Of a stretch of 64,000 bases of DNA, positions 1-10,600 are shown one piece after another. The DNA lies in NCBI GenBank assembly GCA_020436935.1, contig JAGQWX010000013.1:35489-99488 (forward strand), given 5' to 3'. The notes under the pieces are model-generated. The model worked only from the letters and a program-made list of their open reading frames with translations, ran no database searches and was not told the origin of the DNA. The stretch's first letter is position 1; each line of letters starts with the position of its first letter. A program made the translations under genes and the position numbers. This DNA is from Saprospiraceae bacterium. Lineage in GTDB: Bacteria > Bacteroidota > Bacteroidia > Chitinophagales > Saprospiraceae.

Positions 1-1869
1 CCAAAGAGTTTTTCCTGTGGACAGCTTCTGGTTCCAGGGTACGTGATGGAACCATAGTAGAAACTTAAGATCTGTTTTGTCAGCACTGGCGTATTGGGCA
101 GCGAATTCGGGGCTATACTGCTCCAGGGCATTGGTGCCCGTTACAGATCTGTCGAATCCTACGGCCACGCTGTCGGCTTTGTGGTAATAGACACTGGTCC
201 AGTCTGCTCGCGACATTCTGCTCACCCAGGGACCAGGACCATAATGGTGGTTTGCCGCCATAATGTGGTGCAAGCCGAGCGGAGTCATGTATTTTACGCA
301 CCATTCGTGGGAGTTTTCCAGGAAGAGTATGGCCGTTTTTTGTACTTCTGCATTGTCAAAAGTCAATCCCGCCCATTCCTGAAAGATTGTTTTGGATTCC
401 ATGTATGGATCCCATGCCAGCCTTCCGAAGGCATACCAGTCCGCCTGCGCGAAAAGATTGCTCGTCCAGTTTCTTTCATTGCCAATGTTGGCAACACCGG
501 CCATTCCGGTAAGCTCCTGATTGTCCAGGCTGCCATCGATGACCTTTGCCACGAGTGAACCTTTGCCTTTGACATAGGTGTCTGCTTTGAGGACTTCTTC
601 ATACATTTTGGATAGTCCCACCAAATGGGTACCCTGGCCGAGGTATTCTTTCGTAATCTGAAATTCCATCATGACCGGCGTTTTGGGCATAGCGCCAAAA
701 AGCGGGTGTATAGGTTCTCTGGGCTGGAAGTCGATGGGGCCGTTTTTGACCTGTACCAACACATTTTTTCTAAACTTGCCATCGAGGGGTACAAACTCAT
801 TGTAAGCCTGCTTGGCCCTGTCGACGGGTTCTTCATTTGAATAAACAAATGCCCTCCACATGACAATTCCTCCAAAGGGAGCGACGGCATCGGCGAGCAT
901 ATTGGCTCCGTCGGCGTGGGTCCTGTTGTATTCCTGGGGTCCCGGCTGGCCTTCAGAATTGGCTTTGACCAGGAAGCCTCCAAAATCAGGGATGCGTTTG
1001 TAAATTTCTTTTGTTTTTTCATTCCACCATTGCTGGACTGCCGGGTCCAGCGGATCTGCGGTCTTGAGTCCACCAAGTTCGATGGGAGAACTGAATCTCG
1101 CAGTGAGGTACAATTTGATGCCATAAGGTCTGAAGATGTCTGCCAGTGCTGCGAACTTGTCCATATAATCGGGCCTGAAAACCAAATAGTTGGCATTGAC
1201 GTTGGTGACCACCGTAGCGTTGATGCCTATTGAGGCATTGGCACGGGCATAGTCTTCATAACGGGGGTCAATATAATCCGGCAACTGATGCCAGTTGAAA
1301 ATGGAAAATCCGGCATATCCTCGTTCTATGGTCCTATCCATATTGTCCCAGTGGTTGAGGATTCTGACCTTGAGTTTCGGGTTTTCCAATAGGTTGAGCT
1401 TGCTGATGTCTGCTCCGGAATGGACTGTGCGTAAAAAGTGGAAGGCTCCGTAAAGCAATCCTTTTTCGTCGGTGGCAGCGATGTATATGTTTTTATCCAG
1501 AGAAAAAATGGCATAGCCCTCATTCTTGATTTCTCCGGTCTTGTTTTTGTTGATGGCCTGGGTGATGGCGGCATTTTCTACCGTCCCTACGATGATTTTT
1601 CCGCTGCCCTTTCCCAATGACATCTGGCTTTCCACCTTGGTATCGAGCATGGAAGAAAGGCCTTTGCTCAGTTCTTTTGCTGCAGTATTTGCTACTTCGC
1701 CCTTGTTCAGAATGACCAGTGACTTGATTTGAGAAGCGTATTTTTTCCTTATGGTTTTGTTCTCAATTTTGTGGTACCTCAGCCAAAGCGCGTATCCGTC
1801 TTCACCTGTTACCGAAGAAATCGCTGTGAAAGATAGCCACAGTGCTATAATAAATTTTAATCTAATCAT
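1..1869 (-). CDS. GH67 alpha-glucuronidase, 3' end cut off by the window
   Basis: Releases (4-O-methyl-)glucuronic acid side chains from xylo-oligosaccharides. An uninterrupted minus-strand frame of 623 codons runs from the ATG at 1869 to the window edge without a stop, so the C-terminal part is missing. The start gives a signal-peptide-like N-terminus (MIRLKFIIALWLSFTAISSV) followed by the family motif EDGYALWLRY. YARANASIGINATVVTN lies near residue 205. The three catalytic carboxylates expected from Cellvibrio GlcA67A are present with nearly the same spacing: E306 in NSEGQPGP (acid), D380 in NGPIDFQP and E408 in TKEYLGQG (paired bases). The aldolase gene downstream of uronate catabolism lies next to it in the same orientation, beyond a repeat array. 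Family assignment is very secure; periplasmic location is inferred from the signal peptide. Confidence 0.95.
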   Translation of the reverse strand, partial: MIRLKFIIALWLSFTAISSVTGEDGYALWLRYHKIENKTIRKKYASQIKSLVILNKGEVANTAAKELSKGLSSMLDTKVESQMSLGKGSGKIIVGTVENAAITQAINKNKTGEIKNEGYAIFSLDKNIYIAATDEKGLLYGAFHFLRTVHSGADISKLNLLENPKLKVRILNHWDNMDRTIERGYAGFSIFNWHQLPDYIDPRYEDYARANASIGINATVVTNVNANYLVFRPDYMDKFAALADIFRPYGIKLYLTARFSSPIELGGLKTADPLDPAVQQWWNEKTKEIYKRIPDFGGFLVKANSEGQPGPQEYNRTHADGANMLADAVAPFGGIVMWRAFVYSNEEPVDRAKQAYNEFVPLDGKFRKNVLVQVKNGPIDFQPREPIHPLFGAMPKTPVMMEFQITKEYLGQGTHLVGLSKMYEEVLKADTYVKGKGSLVAKVIDGSLDNQELTGMAGVANIGNERNWTSNLFAQADWYAFGRLAWDPYMESKTIFQEWAGLTFDNAEVQKTAILFLENSHEWCVKYMTPLGLHHIMAANHHYGPGPWVSRMSRADWTSVYYHKADSVAVGFDRSVTGTNALEQYSPEFAAQYASADKTDLKFLLWFHHVPWNQKLSTGKTLW

Positions 1870-1914
1870 TTGACTCTTACGATTTTAAAATAATTCATTC
1901 AACCCATCTCCTCT

Positions 1915-2586
1915 TTACCACTCGGCCTCTCAAGGGGTGTTTCTCCATTTCTCTTTAACAATCCATGCCCTCTTACCCCCGACCCCTAAAGGGGTGTTTC
2001 CTCTTGCCTTTCAACTACCTTTGTCCTCTTATCCCCGGCCCCTAAAGAGGTGTTTTTCATTTTCCTTCTACAATCTTTGCCCTCTTACCCCCGGCCCCTA
2101 AAGGGGTGTATTTTCATTTATATTAAACAATCTATGCAACCCATGCAATCCATGCAATCTTTGCCCTTTTACTCCCGGCCCAAAAAGGGGTGTTTCCCCT
2201 TGCCTTTCAACTACCTTTGCCCTCTTACCCCCGGCCCCTAAAGGGGTGTTTTTCATTTTCCTTCTACAATCTTTGCCCTCTTACCCCCGGCCCCTAAAGG
2301 GGTGTTTCTGCATTTCTATTAACCAATCTTTCCAACCCATGCGATCTTTGCTTTCTTTGCCCTCTTATCCCGGCCCATAAAGGGGTGTTTTTTCATTTCT
2401 CTTCAACAATCTATGCCCTCTTTACCCCCGGCCCCTAAAGGGGTGTTCTTCCATTCCTCTTCTATATTCTATGCCACCCATGCAATCTATGCAATCTTTG
2501 CCTCCTTTACCCCCTGTCCCTAAAGAGGTGTTTCTGCATTTCTATTAAACAATCTATGCAACCCATGCGATCCATGCAATCTTTGC
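1915..2586. repeat. array of about ten GC-rich hairpin repeats in an AT-rich spacer
   Basis: This 0.7-kb gap between the GH67 and aldolase genes is filled by about ten imperfect copies of a 30-35 bp unit, CCCTCTTACCCCCGGCCCC followed by TAAAGGGGTGTTT. Copies lie near 1918, 1970, 2030, 2079, 2165, 2219, 2276, 2360, 2416 and 2502. Each carries CCCC-TAAA-GGGG, which can fold into a short hairpin. The 20-50 bp spacers are pyrimidine-rich and also related to each other (ATTTCTATTAAACAATCT, then runs of CCATGCAATC at about 2140, 2330, 2475 and 2560). Spacers are neither unique nor constant in length, so this is not a CRISPR array. No gene is visible here. Confidence 0.85.
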
Positions 2587-2592
2587 ATAACA

Positions 2593-3261
2593 TCACCTGT
2601 ATTTGGCAACTGCCTCTATGCATGATGCTGTGAGAGATGTGATTTTTTGGGCATCAAAACTGCCATCTTCTTTTTTCACCATGAGATTTGAGCCCATACC
2701 CACACAGAATGCTCCGGCGCCAATCCAGGATTTGATGTTCTCTTCCTGTGGACTCACACCTCCTGTGGGCATAATAGATACATAAGGCATTGGACCTTTA
2801 ACGGCTTTGATGAATTCGGGTCCTCCAACTTGCAAGGCAGGGAATATTTTCACCACTTCAACGCCCAGTTCGTGGGCCTTTGCTATTTCTGTTAAAGAAC
2901 CGCAGCCTGGTGAAACCGCCACTTTGCGCATATTACAGACTTTGATGACGTCGTCCACAAATATAGGACATACTATAAAATCCGCTCCCAACTGGATGTA
3001 TAAAGCCGCTGTTGGGGCATCAACTATTGAACCAACGCCCATTTTCATCTCTGGGATTTCTTTCCTTACCCAATCAATCAATTGGCCAAATACTTCGTGT
3101 GCTTTATCTCCTCTGTTGGTAAACTCAAAGCAACGGGCACCCCCATCGTAACATGCCTTGAGTACTTCTTTGCAGGTTTCTAATTTTCCGTGATAAAATA
3201 CAGGGACAATACCAGTATCGTGCATTGCCTGATAAACTTGAATTCTGCTAAACTTTGCCAT
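2593..3261 (-). CDS. eda: KDPG/KHG aldolase (2-dehydro-3-deoxy-phosphogluconate aldolase)
   Basis: Class I aldolase of 222 residues, the normal length, splitting 2-keto-3-deoxy-6-phosphogluconate into pyruvate and glyceraldehyde 3-phosphate; some relatives act on 4-hydroxy-2-oxoglutarate. The Schiff-base lysine is K138 in EVVKIFPA and the catalytic glutamate is E46 in RCFEFTNRG. The phosphate-binding stretch MPTGGVSPQEEN lies near residue 165. It is cytoplasmic. The last step of glucuronate/galacturonate breakdown yields KDPG, so its place beside a GH67 alpha-glucuronidase and a LacI-type regulator fits use of xylan-derived glucuronate. The other uronate pathway genes (uxaC, uxuA/B, kdgK) are not in the window. 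Confidence 0.92.
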   Translation of the reverse strand: MAKFSRIQVYQAMHDTGIVPVFYHGKLETCKEVLKACYDGGARCFEFTNRGDKAHEVFGQLIDWVRKEIPEMKMGVGSIVDAPTAALYIQLGADFIVCPIFVDDVIKVCNMRKVAVSPGCGSLTEIAKAHELGVEVVKIFPALQVGGPEFIKAVKGPMPYVSIMPTGGVSPQEENIKSWIGAGAFCVGMGSNLMVKKEDGSFDAQKITSLTASCIEAVAKYR

Positions 3262-3547
3262 TGTTATAATTAAAAATGTTGATTATTCTATTGCTCAATA
3301 CGTTAACCACTTCCGACATGCTATCTATCCTACAACTCAACGGAATATGCACCATTTCATATTACAATTCAGGCAACAATCTTTCCTTGAACCCGGAATG
3401 TACACACCTGAATATCGAATCCGCGGCAGCTTTTTATTATTAACAAGAAAAATAATTTTTCAAATAAAATTTAAAATTATGGCCAGCTTTCACAGAAACG
3501 ACCAACGATTTAAATTTTAAAACGAAAATAAGTCAATTCCTGAATTT

Positions 3548-3563
3548 ACGAAATCGATTGCGT
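3548..3563. promoter_or_regulatory. putative LacI-family operator upstream of lacI-type gene
   Basis: ACGAAATCGATTGCGT is a 16-bp palindrome with one mismatch (ideal ACGCAATCGATTGCGT). It lies in the divergent spacer between the aldolase gene and the LacI-family regulator, 266 bp before the preferred regulator start. The same core with the central CG typical of LacI-family sites recurs three times before susC, which argues for a real site and for autoregulation. Binding by this regulator is inferred. Confidence 0.6.
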
Positions 3564-3829
3564 GAAATTGTATATATAATTTGGTTTCATATCTTTACCA
3601 TCTTATAAAAATCGTATTCCGGTACAAACCATTTGGAAAAGGTATCGACCATGATTATGTATACAGCAAATTTGATCAGGAGATAAACACGGGATTGAGT
3701 ACATTGGCGATTTAGGTTGTCGCAGACCGAAACTGGAAGGAGTTGGAAGATCAAAATTTGTATAATGAAAATGGTAGATTCTATTTCAACTGTTATAACT
3801 ACCTATCAAACATTCACACCACATCAATT

Positions 3830-4867
3830 ATGTCATCTGACCAAAAGAAAAAAGACATCACCATTTATGACTTGGCAGAAGAACTCAAGATTTCCCCATC
3901 CACTGTTTCACGAGCGCTGAATGATCATTTTAGCATTGGCATTGATACGAAGGAAGCAGTCAGAAAACTTGCCAACGAAAAAGGTTACAGGCCCAATGGG
4001 ATTGCGTCTTCTCTAAGAACGAATAAGTCAAAAATCATCGGCATTATAGTGTCATGGATCAACCGCCCTTTCCTTTCTACCCTGATTGCGGGAGTTGAAG
4101 ATGCAGCCAAAGATGCCGGCTATCAGGTCATCATTGCACAGTCGCACGATGATGTTACTGTAGAAAAGCAAAACCTGAAGGCCTTGCATGCACTTAGGGT
4201 CTCTGCTTTGATTGTATCTCTCGCGATGGAGACCAATGATTATTCGCATTTTGAGCAATTCAGAAAGAGCGGTATACCCATCGTATTTGTAGACAGGATT
4301 CCTAAACTAGAGAACATCTCACAAGTCATCATCGACAATTTCGGTGCGGGCTATGCTGCGACAAAACACCTGTTGGATCAGGGATGCAAAAGGATTGCCC
4401 ACTTCGGGGGCTCGCGATTTCAGGCGCTTTATGAGGAGCGGATGTTGGGCTATATTACAGCAATCAAAGATGCCGGCATAGAACCTGATCCCCAAATCAT
4501 TTTTCACGCCAATTTCTTAAATGCTGAAGAAGGTGCCCGCATGGCAGAAGCTGTTTTGGCCATGGAAAAAATTCCCGACGGTATTTTTTGTGCGAACGAT
4601 ACTGCAGCTTCCAGCGCTTTGAAAACTCTGGTGCAGCGAGGCGTCAAAATTCCTGAAGAAATTGCACTGATCGGCTTCAACAATGACCCCATTTGTGAAT
4701 TTATCGAGCCCAACCTTTCCTCGATCAACCACCCTGCCAAAGAAATGGGGCAGACCGCGGTCATGAAAGTATTGGAACTCCTCAATGTAGATGCCAATCT
4801 GGGGGAGGTAAAGCCCCTGGAGACGTATGTGGTGGAAAGGGCGTCGTCGATGAGGAAAAAACTCTGA
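3830..4867 (+). CDS. LacI/GalR-family transcriptional regulator
   Basis: DNA-binding repressor or activator with a sugar-type ligand domain. The N-terminal helix-turn-helix reads ITIYDLAEELKISPSTVSRAL, followed by the hinge region (RPNGIASSLRTNKSKIIGII). A periplasmic-binding-protein-like domain fills the rest (GIPIVFVDRI, GCKRIAHFGG, PDGIFCANDTAA, IALIGFNND). The frame is open back to an ATG at 3743, but the ATG at 3830 (MSSDQKKKDITIYDLA) gives the usual short lead-in and a 345-residue protein, typical of the family. No clear Shine-Dalgarno sequence is seen. It is divergent from the aldolase gene and ends 24 bp from the convergent kelch gene. The operator-like palindrome upstream and its copies before susC make it the best candidate regulator of the xylan locus. 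Confidence 0.93.
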   Translation: MSSDQKKKDITIYDLAEELKISPSTVSRALNDHFSIGIDTKEAVRKLANEKGYRPNGIASSLRTNKSKIIGIIVSWINRPFLSTLIAGVEDAAKDAGYQVIIAQSHDDVTVEKQNLKALHALRVSALIVSLAMETNDYSHFEQFRKSGIPIVFVDRIPKLENISQVIIDNFGAGYAATKHLLDQGCKRIAHFGGSRFQALYEERMLGYITAIKDAGIEPDPQIIFHANFLNAEEGARMAEAVLAMEKIPDGIFCANDTAASSALKTLVQRGVKIPEEIALIGFNNDPICEFIEPNLSSINHPAKEMGQTAVMKVLELLNVDANLGEVKPLETYVVERASSMRKKL

Positions 4868-4891
4868 ACTTGATAAACAGGCCATTTTTTG

Positions 4892-7273
4892 TCAATAGAC
4901 GGCTCTGGACACTTCTCTCCACTCACTCAGGTCTGACATCCAAATTAATGTGATCACATTGTTGGCGGCCAACTGGAAATTTGCGGTCAACCTGTAATTT
5001 GTTGTTCCTGCGAGGTTACCCGGCATGTATAAGCCTCTATTGGAATCTGCATTGCCTCTCAACACCAGGATGTGACCATCAGCTTCTCCATCGGTGAGGA
5101 TAAGGTCGGGGCACCCGGAACCGCTACATGAAGTACACGATCCGCTCGTGCAAGTCGCTTTAATATACGTCCTGTTTCCAACAGTGAATGTTTGAGTACT
5201 TCCCGAACTGGTCATATTGCTGGAGTATTCATTGTATTTAAGCGCTCCTTTTACACTCCCATCTGCTTCTAAATCTCCGGTTATGCTTAAGTTACCTGCT
5301 GGAGTAACTGAAAGTACATTGATATTTGTAGTTCCATTCCTGAAATAAAAATCGCCGGAAGCACTGCTGTTTTCTATGATAAAATTGGTGCCCGCATAGA
5401 TTTTTGTATTATCTGAGGATGAATTGCTTTCCAGCTTGATGTGGCGGTTGTTGGTGCCGTCTTTAGCTTTTAAATGCAATAACGCCTCTGGCGATTTACC
5501 TAAACCCACATTTCCTCCAACCTGCATATCTCCTCCATGATTTTGAAGAATTAGTTGATTAACAGTTCCGTCATTTCGTGCCATAATTTCATTATTATCC
5601 AATAAAATATTGTTTCCATCAAGATTTCCAACCATTAATATTCCAGAATTGTCTGCCAGACTTGCATCATTGTTCGCCTCCACATGAAGTTTTATTTTTG
5701 GAGTCTTTGTGCCAATACCTATTTTATAAGAAGTGTTGGAGGCGTATAATCTTGCGTCGCTTTCGCTTGTCCATTGCAGATTGCTTAAATTATTGACATC
5801 AGCGGGTACTTGTTGTTTATAATTTTGAAGTTTATCTGGATTGGGGTTGTATACCCAAAAATCATTTAAATGAAAATTAGAATTTAAAAAACCGCAACCC
5901 AAATAAGCTTTATTGTATACCACGGTTTGAAAAGGCAAGGTTCTTGCCACACCAGGAAAATCTGAAAGTTGCGCCCATTGGTTGCCTGAGGCATCAGGAT
6001 CAAACTTATAAAATAAGGGTTTGATGTCTCCGTCCAAAGTCCCTATACCAACGTATGCTTCCTCATTAATCACAAAACTTACGACTGGGCCACCACCACC
6101 GCCTGGATAAGATTGTTTGACCTGCCAGGTATTGTCAGATGGATTGTATTCATATAGGTCAGAAATATAGATGCCAGCAGTAGGTCCTCTTCCCATTCCA
6201 ATATAACCTTTATTTCCAATTGCAAAACCTACAGGCCAATTTCTGACAGAGCCGGGAACATTAGCCAGTTGAAGCCACGAGTCGGATGCAGGATTGTATT
6301 CCCAAAATTCATTGGTATACCCCAAGGATCCATCGCCTCCACCTACATAGACCTTACTCCCAATTACGAAACCGGCTTGATATTCAATTGTACCTCCAGG
6401 AAAATTTGATTTCTGAATCCAGGAATCGTTTTCCGGATCGTATTCCCAAACCTCGCCAGTTGCTAGAGATGCTCCACCAATAATGTATCCCTTACCATCA
6501 ACAACACAACTAAATGCACGAGACCTACCATTTGATGGGAAGTTGTTTTTTTGTGTCCATATTTTAGTGGTAACGTCATATTCCCAGAGATCTGTAAAAT
6601 AGCCAGTCTGGGGTGACATGCCAGAAAACCCCATACCTGTAATGATCTTATTCCCAAATGTAAAAGTAATCATTCCGTACCTGTTGATAGAAACAGGGAT
6701 CGAATCAAGTTTTTGCCAGGTATCTCCCGGTCGTAAAGAGTCTGAAACCATAATTTGCGAGCAGTTTTTCATCCAGCTCTCACCATTAAAAGTGTCTTCA
6801 CAAAAGTCATCCGTATTGAATATTTTTAATCCCTGCACAGGACTTGCAATGGCGTCTCTTTGTATTGTCGTCATCCTTGGCATCAAAAAACCCTTGCTTG
6901 TGCTGCTGATTTCCAAAGCAGCGGATGTTGATATTTCGTCACTGCCAATGCCCACATCCTTTAAGGTGTAAATGTCAGCTTCCACATTTTTCATCCATTC
7001 ATTTCCATCACCTCCAACTTTCAGCCAAACAGAGCCATCAAAGTAATAAAAACCTTTATTTCCATTATTTTGAAAAACTAGCAAACCCTGTGCAGGATTG
7101 GGTATTGATGTACGATGTAATGAGTCCATTCTGGGAATCAATAAACCCAAGCTGTCGCTATAAAGCTCTAGCACTGAACTGTTATTTGGGTTATTAGTCC
7201 CTATACCTACCTGCTGGGCAGAAAGGCTCGCAAAAAATACCACAGATATAGCCAATAGTAAAATTCGACTCAT
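4892..7273 (-). CDS. secreted kelch-propeller surface protein
   Basis: Predicted exported protein of 793 residues. The frame reaches back to 7327, but that would overlap the upstream LytTR gene; the ATG at 7273 gives a clean signal peptide (MSRILLLAISVVFFASLSAQ). Next comes the GIGTNNPNNSSVLEL motif, common at the start of Bacteroidota tail-fibre or adhesin-like proteins, and a second copy (GIGSDEISTSAALEISS). At about 190-500 there are five or six kelch-like repeats (DLWEYDVTTKIW, EVWEYDPENDSW, EFWEYNPASDSW, DLYEYNPSDNTW), indicating a beta-propeller. The C-terminal third has more GIGT-type repeats and a Cys-rich CTSGSCTSCSGSGCP. No T9SS tail is obvious. Probably the last gene of the operon with the LytTR gene. 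Function unknown; adhesion is a guess. Confidence 0.8.
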   Translation of the reverse strand: MSRILLLAISVVFFASLSAQQVGIGTNNPNNSSVLELYSDSLGLLIPRMDSLHRTSIPNPAQGLLVFQNNGNKGFYYFDGSVWLKVGGDGNEWMKNVEADIYTLKDVGIGSDEISTSAALEISSTSKGFLMPRMTTIQRDAIASPVQGLKIFNTDDFCEDTFNGESWMKNCSQIMVSDSLRPGDTWQKLDSIPVSINRYGMITFTFGNKIITGMGFSGMSPQTGYFTDLWEYDVTTKIWTQKNNFPSNGRSRAFSCVVDGKGYIIGGASLATGEVWEYDPENDSWIQKSNFPGGTIEYQAGFVIGSKVYVGGGDGSLGYTNEFWEYNPASDSWLQLANVPGSVRNWPVGFAIGNKGYIGMGRGPTAGIYISDLYEYNPSDNTWQVKQSYPGGGGGPVVSFVINEEAYVGIGTLDGDIKPLFYKFDPDASGNQWAQLSDFPGVARTLPFQTVVYNKAYLGCGFLNSNFHLNDFWVYNPNPDKLQNYKQQVPADVNNLSNLQWTSESDARLYASNTSYKIGIGTKTPKIKLHVEANNDASLADNSGILMVGNLDGNNILLDNNEIMARNDGTVNQLILQNHGGDMQVGGNVGLGKSPEALLHLKAKDGTNNRHIKLESNSSSDNTKIYAGTNFIIENSSASGDFYFRNGTTNINVLSVTPAGNLSITGDLEADGSVKGALKYNEYSSNMTSSGSTQTFTVGNRTYIKATCTSGSCTSCSGSGCPDLILTDGEADGHILVLRGNADSNRGLYMPGNLAGTTNYRLTANFQLAANNVITLIWMSDLSEWREVSRAVY

Positions 7274-7293
7274 TTTTTCAGTTTGTATTTGTT

Positions 7294-7617
7294 CTAATTC
7301 AAAATAATTGCTTTCACTTTGCTCCATTTCGACCTGGAAATAAAGGCTTCTTTACCGTTGCTGAGGCACAACCTTTTTTGCTTTACATCAATGTCGCGTA
7401 TGCATTTGAGGTTGATGTAAAATGATTGGTGTACCCGCAGAAAATCCGTACTATCAATTTTTTCGGACCAGTGTTTGAGGGTTTTGGAAGTGAATAACTT
7501 TTCTCCGTCTCTCAAGTGGATTTCTGAGTAATTGCTGGCTGATACCAACATGATGATGTCTTTGAATGGAATTAGTTTGGTCTTACCCCTTTCGTATACT
7601 GACAATATTTCCTTCAT
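7294..7617 (-). CDS. stand-alone LytTR DNA-binding domain protein
   Basis: A 107-residue protein made of little more than a LytTR domain: KTKLIPFKDIIMLVSASNYSEI, then TLKHWSEKI, then FLRVHQSFYINLKCIRDID, ending in an ISRSKWSKVK tail. LytTR domains normally sit behind a receiver domain; here none is present, so activity cannot be set by phosphotransfer to this chain. It lies 30 bp after the 1486-residue surface protein gene and 20 bp before the kelch gene on the same strand, so all three are probably co-transcribed. Inference: it may tune expression of the surface proteins on either side. The ATG at 7617 is the only reasonable start. Confidence 0.85.
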   Translation of the reverse strand: MKEILSVYERGKTKLIPFKDIIMLVSASNYSEIHLRDGEKLFTSKTLKHWSEKIDSTDFLRVHQSFYINLKCIRDIDVKQKRLCLSNGKEAFISRSKWSKVKAIILN

Positions 7618-7647
7618 TTCACCTTGTTTTAATCGGTATTCAATTTG

Positions 7648-10600
7648 TTATGGATGTCTGGCTTTGACTTGGCCATGAACCTCTATGTTACCCGGACCTA
7701 TGCTTTCCAGGGCATGGGTTGAAATAAGGTCCGCTGCGTCTAACGTCAGTTTATTTGAAGTCAACTCCAGGAAGAAAGCAGCCTTGTTAACATTGTTCTG
7801 AAAATGAAAATTTACGCCTTTAAACCTTGCACGCACGTTGGGATTCTTCACCCGAATTGGAATCTGAATATTGGTTTGGTCAAATTCCAGGGTCACCCTT
7901 TCTACTTCATCATTGATAAAATGCAATTCCTGGTAGGACCCTCCATTGCTCAATAAACCATCAATGAGCAAGCTATCAGTGAGCGATATGGTTTCCCCCG
8001 CTACATCACTGCCAAAATGAATGCTGTCGTTGACAAAACAATGGTGCATGATGTATGGCAAACTACCCGGTCCACTGCCCATATTTTCCACAACCATCAA
8101 TGAGAGTCCGGCGTCCATTGTATCTACCTGACCATCACAATTATTGTCAATACCATCACAGATTTCAAGTACATTGGGGTGTACGTTGGGATTGTTGTCA
8201 TCGCAGTCTCCAATACCGGTTAGTTCTTGTATGGCAAAGTAATTGGTTACTCTTTCACAACCATGTTCGTCATCTTTCCCGTATCCGTCACCGTCTGCAT
8301 CAGAATACCAAACTTGCCCGGGAAATTCCAACGCATCATTAGGGTCGCAGTCGTTGTAAGACCTGACAAAGCCATTGGGCTGAACAACGCAAGCCGTAAA
8401 CTTTCCAACGCCATTGAAATCTCCAAAGCCATCGCCATCTGTATCCGGATACCAGACAGGACAATACTGCAAGCTTACGTTCGTCGCATTGTAAACAATA
8501 ACCCAATTGAAGCTGTCACTGGGCATTCCTGATTTATTGATGGTGGCGAAGGTGTTTATGTATGAAGCTGGCAAAGTTATTAGTTTGTAAATCTGACCTG
8601 AGTCCGGCCTGTACCCGCCAATGATGGAAAGGTCTAGCGTGCCTCCCAAAGCAGCTGGAGTACCCGTAACTGCCAGGCTATCTTTTTTGAAAACCATGCC
8701 CTGGTCATAGCCCAATTCCATTTGCAATACGCTATTTGCATTGGAAAATTTATTCATACTTAGCGTTCCTGGCGACAAACCCGGTGATACCGTACCAGCG
8801 TTGGTAAACTGATTGAAACTTATGGCGCCATTTCCGGCAATGGTGCCAAAGTTGGTAAAAACCACTGCCATATTCATGCTGGAGGTGAGTGCAGAACTTT
8901 CCGTTTTCATCTTCCTCAAGATGCCATAATTCTGAAATGAGCCTCCATTGCTGTCCCCATTGAGAAAATCATTAGAGCTCCCAATGACATCTACTGTTTT
9001 TCCGGCATCGGTAATCAAACTTGCGTTGTTGAAAAACGAAAGCGTTGGAACTGTAATTTTGGTATGACCATGTGGGTGCAAGGTTTTCTTTACCAGGTAT
9101 TTGATTCCTCCGAAAATGAAGGTGCTGTCGGCTACATGAATGGTGCCGGATTCGGTAGTCCCCCCGAGATTTCCAAATTGCCAGAAAAGTTTGCCGCCCA
9201 CATTGAGGTCTCCTAAATTGGACAAAATACCCAGGTTCATGCTGAAATTTCCAAGCGTACTCAGATCAAAAGTATCTTTGATTTCTCCACTGTTATCTAC
9301 ATTATTGAATGTATTGGGGATTTTGCTTTGCAATGATGTACCATAAGTACTTTTGAAATCGGGATTGCCAGAAAATGAAACGCTATTTTCCAGTTTAAGA
9401 ATGGCATTGGATTGTAGTTCTATGGATGCTTCAACGTGCAGGCTGGATCCACTCTTGAAAGTGTGCGTCTTGAAGGCACTGTTGGATCCCTGGCTGAAAT
9501 ACAATTTGGCTCCATTTAGAGAGGAAAGGCTGGAACCACTGTAATGATTGTGGGTTCCACTCAAATACAAAACCCCAGATGAGTTTGATATTTGCCCATG
9601 GTTTTCAAGCAAAGCATTGATTGCGATTGTACTTGGTGAGAGATTATTGATGACACCCCTATTGACTTCGGTTGGCATGGTTGAAGGGGTAAGTGATGAC
9701 CAGATGTTTCTATCTGCTGCCGGGGTATTCTCAATTGTAAAGGTCGCATTTGTGTCAATGATAATGCTACCACCATACTCCACATTAATGTTGCCATAAG
9801 GCCAGGATACATTTCCTTTAAGCAACAGCGCTTTTTTCTGAAGATATTTGCCAAATGCCGAAGGGATTACCATATCGCCGTTGACTTTTATCGTGTCGCT
9901 ATTCGTTCCATTGCCCAGAGATCCACCATTCCAGACAAACCAATTGTTATGGGTGGATTTTCCTGAGTTAGCGAGGCTGCCGGTTGTCACCGATGTAATT
10001 CCGTGGACTGTAATATTTCTATTGCCAATTAAGTTCCCTCCATTGATGGTGAGGTTACCGTTGATCTCCAGGTCTTGATTACCGCCAAATTGCCCAGCGT
10101 TGAGAGTTACGTCGTTTACCGAGCAGGCGGCATTGATATTGAGTACTGCGTTATTGCCAGACATTACAATGTCTTTGATGTCAAGGCAGGTTTCTACATT
10201 TATAGTTCCGCCGTTTTCATTCCTGATATTGAGACCCGTCGAGCTCGCTCCCGATCCAATGGTAGCATTGCCGGTTTCGGCTACTAAAAACCCTCCGGTA
10301 GTGACTTGCTCAAAACAAGAATTGTATGTGGCTGCACCCTTCCTCACCCTGATTTTGCCTTTTGCTAATTTAAAACACCCCCCTTGATTGGGAGGAGGTT
10401 GGGGCGAGTTGTCACATCCTGCATTTCCACCGTTGCCAGGCTCAATTTCTCCGTCACCGTCTGCAGGATCTGAACCTCCCCCACCTGAATTTCCTCCCCC
10501 ATGAATTTCATCATCCCCGTGAATGATGGGATCTTTTTTTTTCGCCACTGCGTTTGGTCCATCATTCCAAAAATAACTGCCGTGAGTCGGCGTAACGAGT

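Noticed and set aside
1915..2586. CRISPR array
   Set aside because: Repeats vary in sequence and spacing, spacers are related to each other rather than unique, and no cas genes are near.
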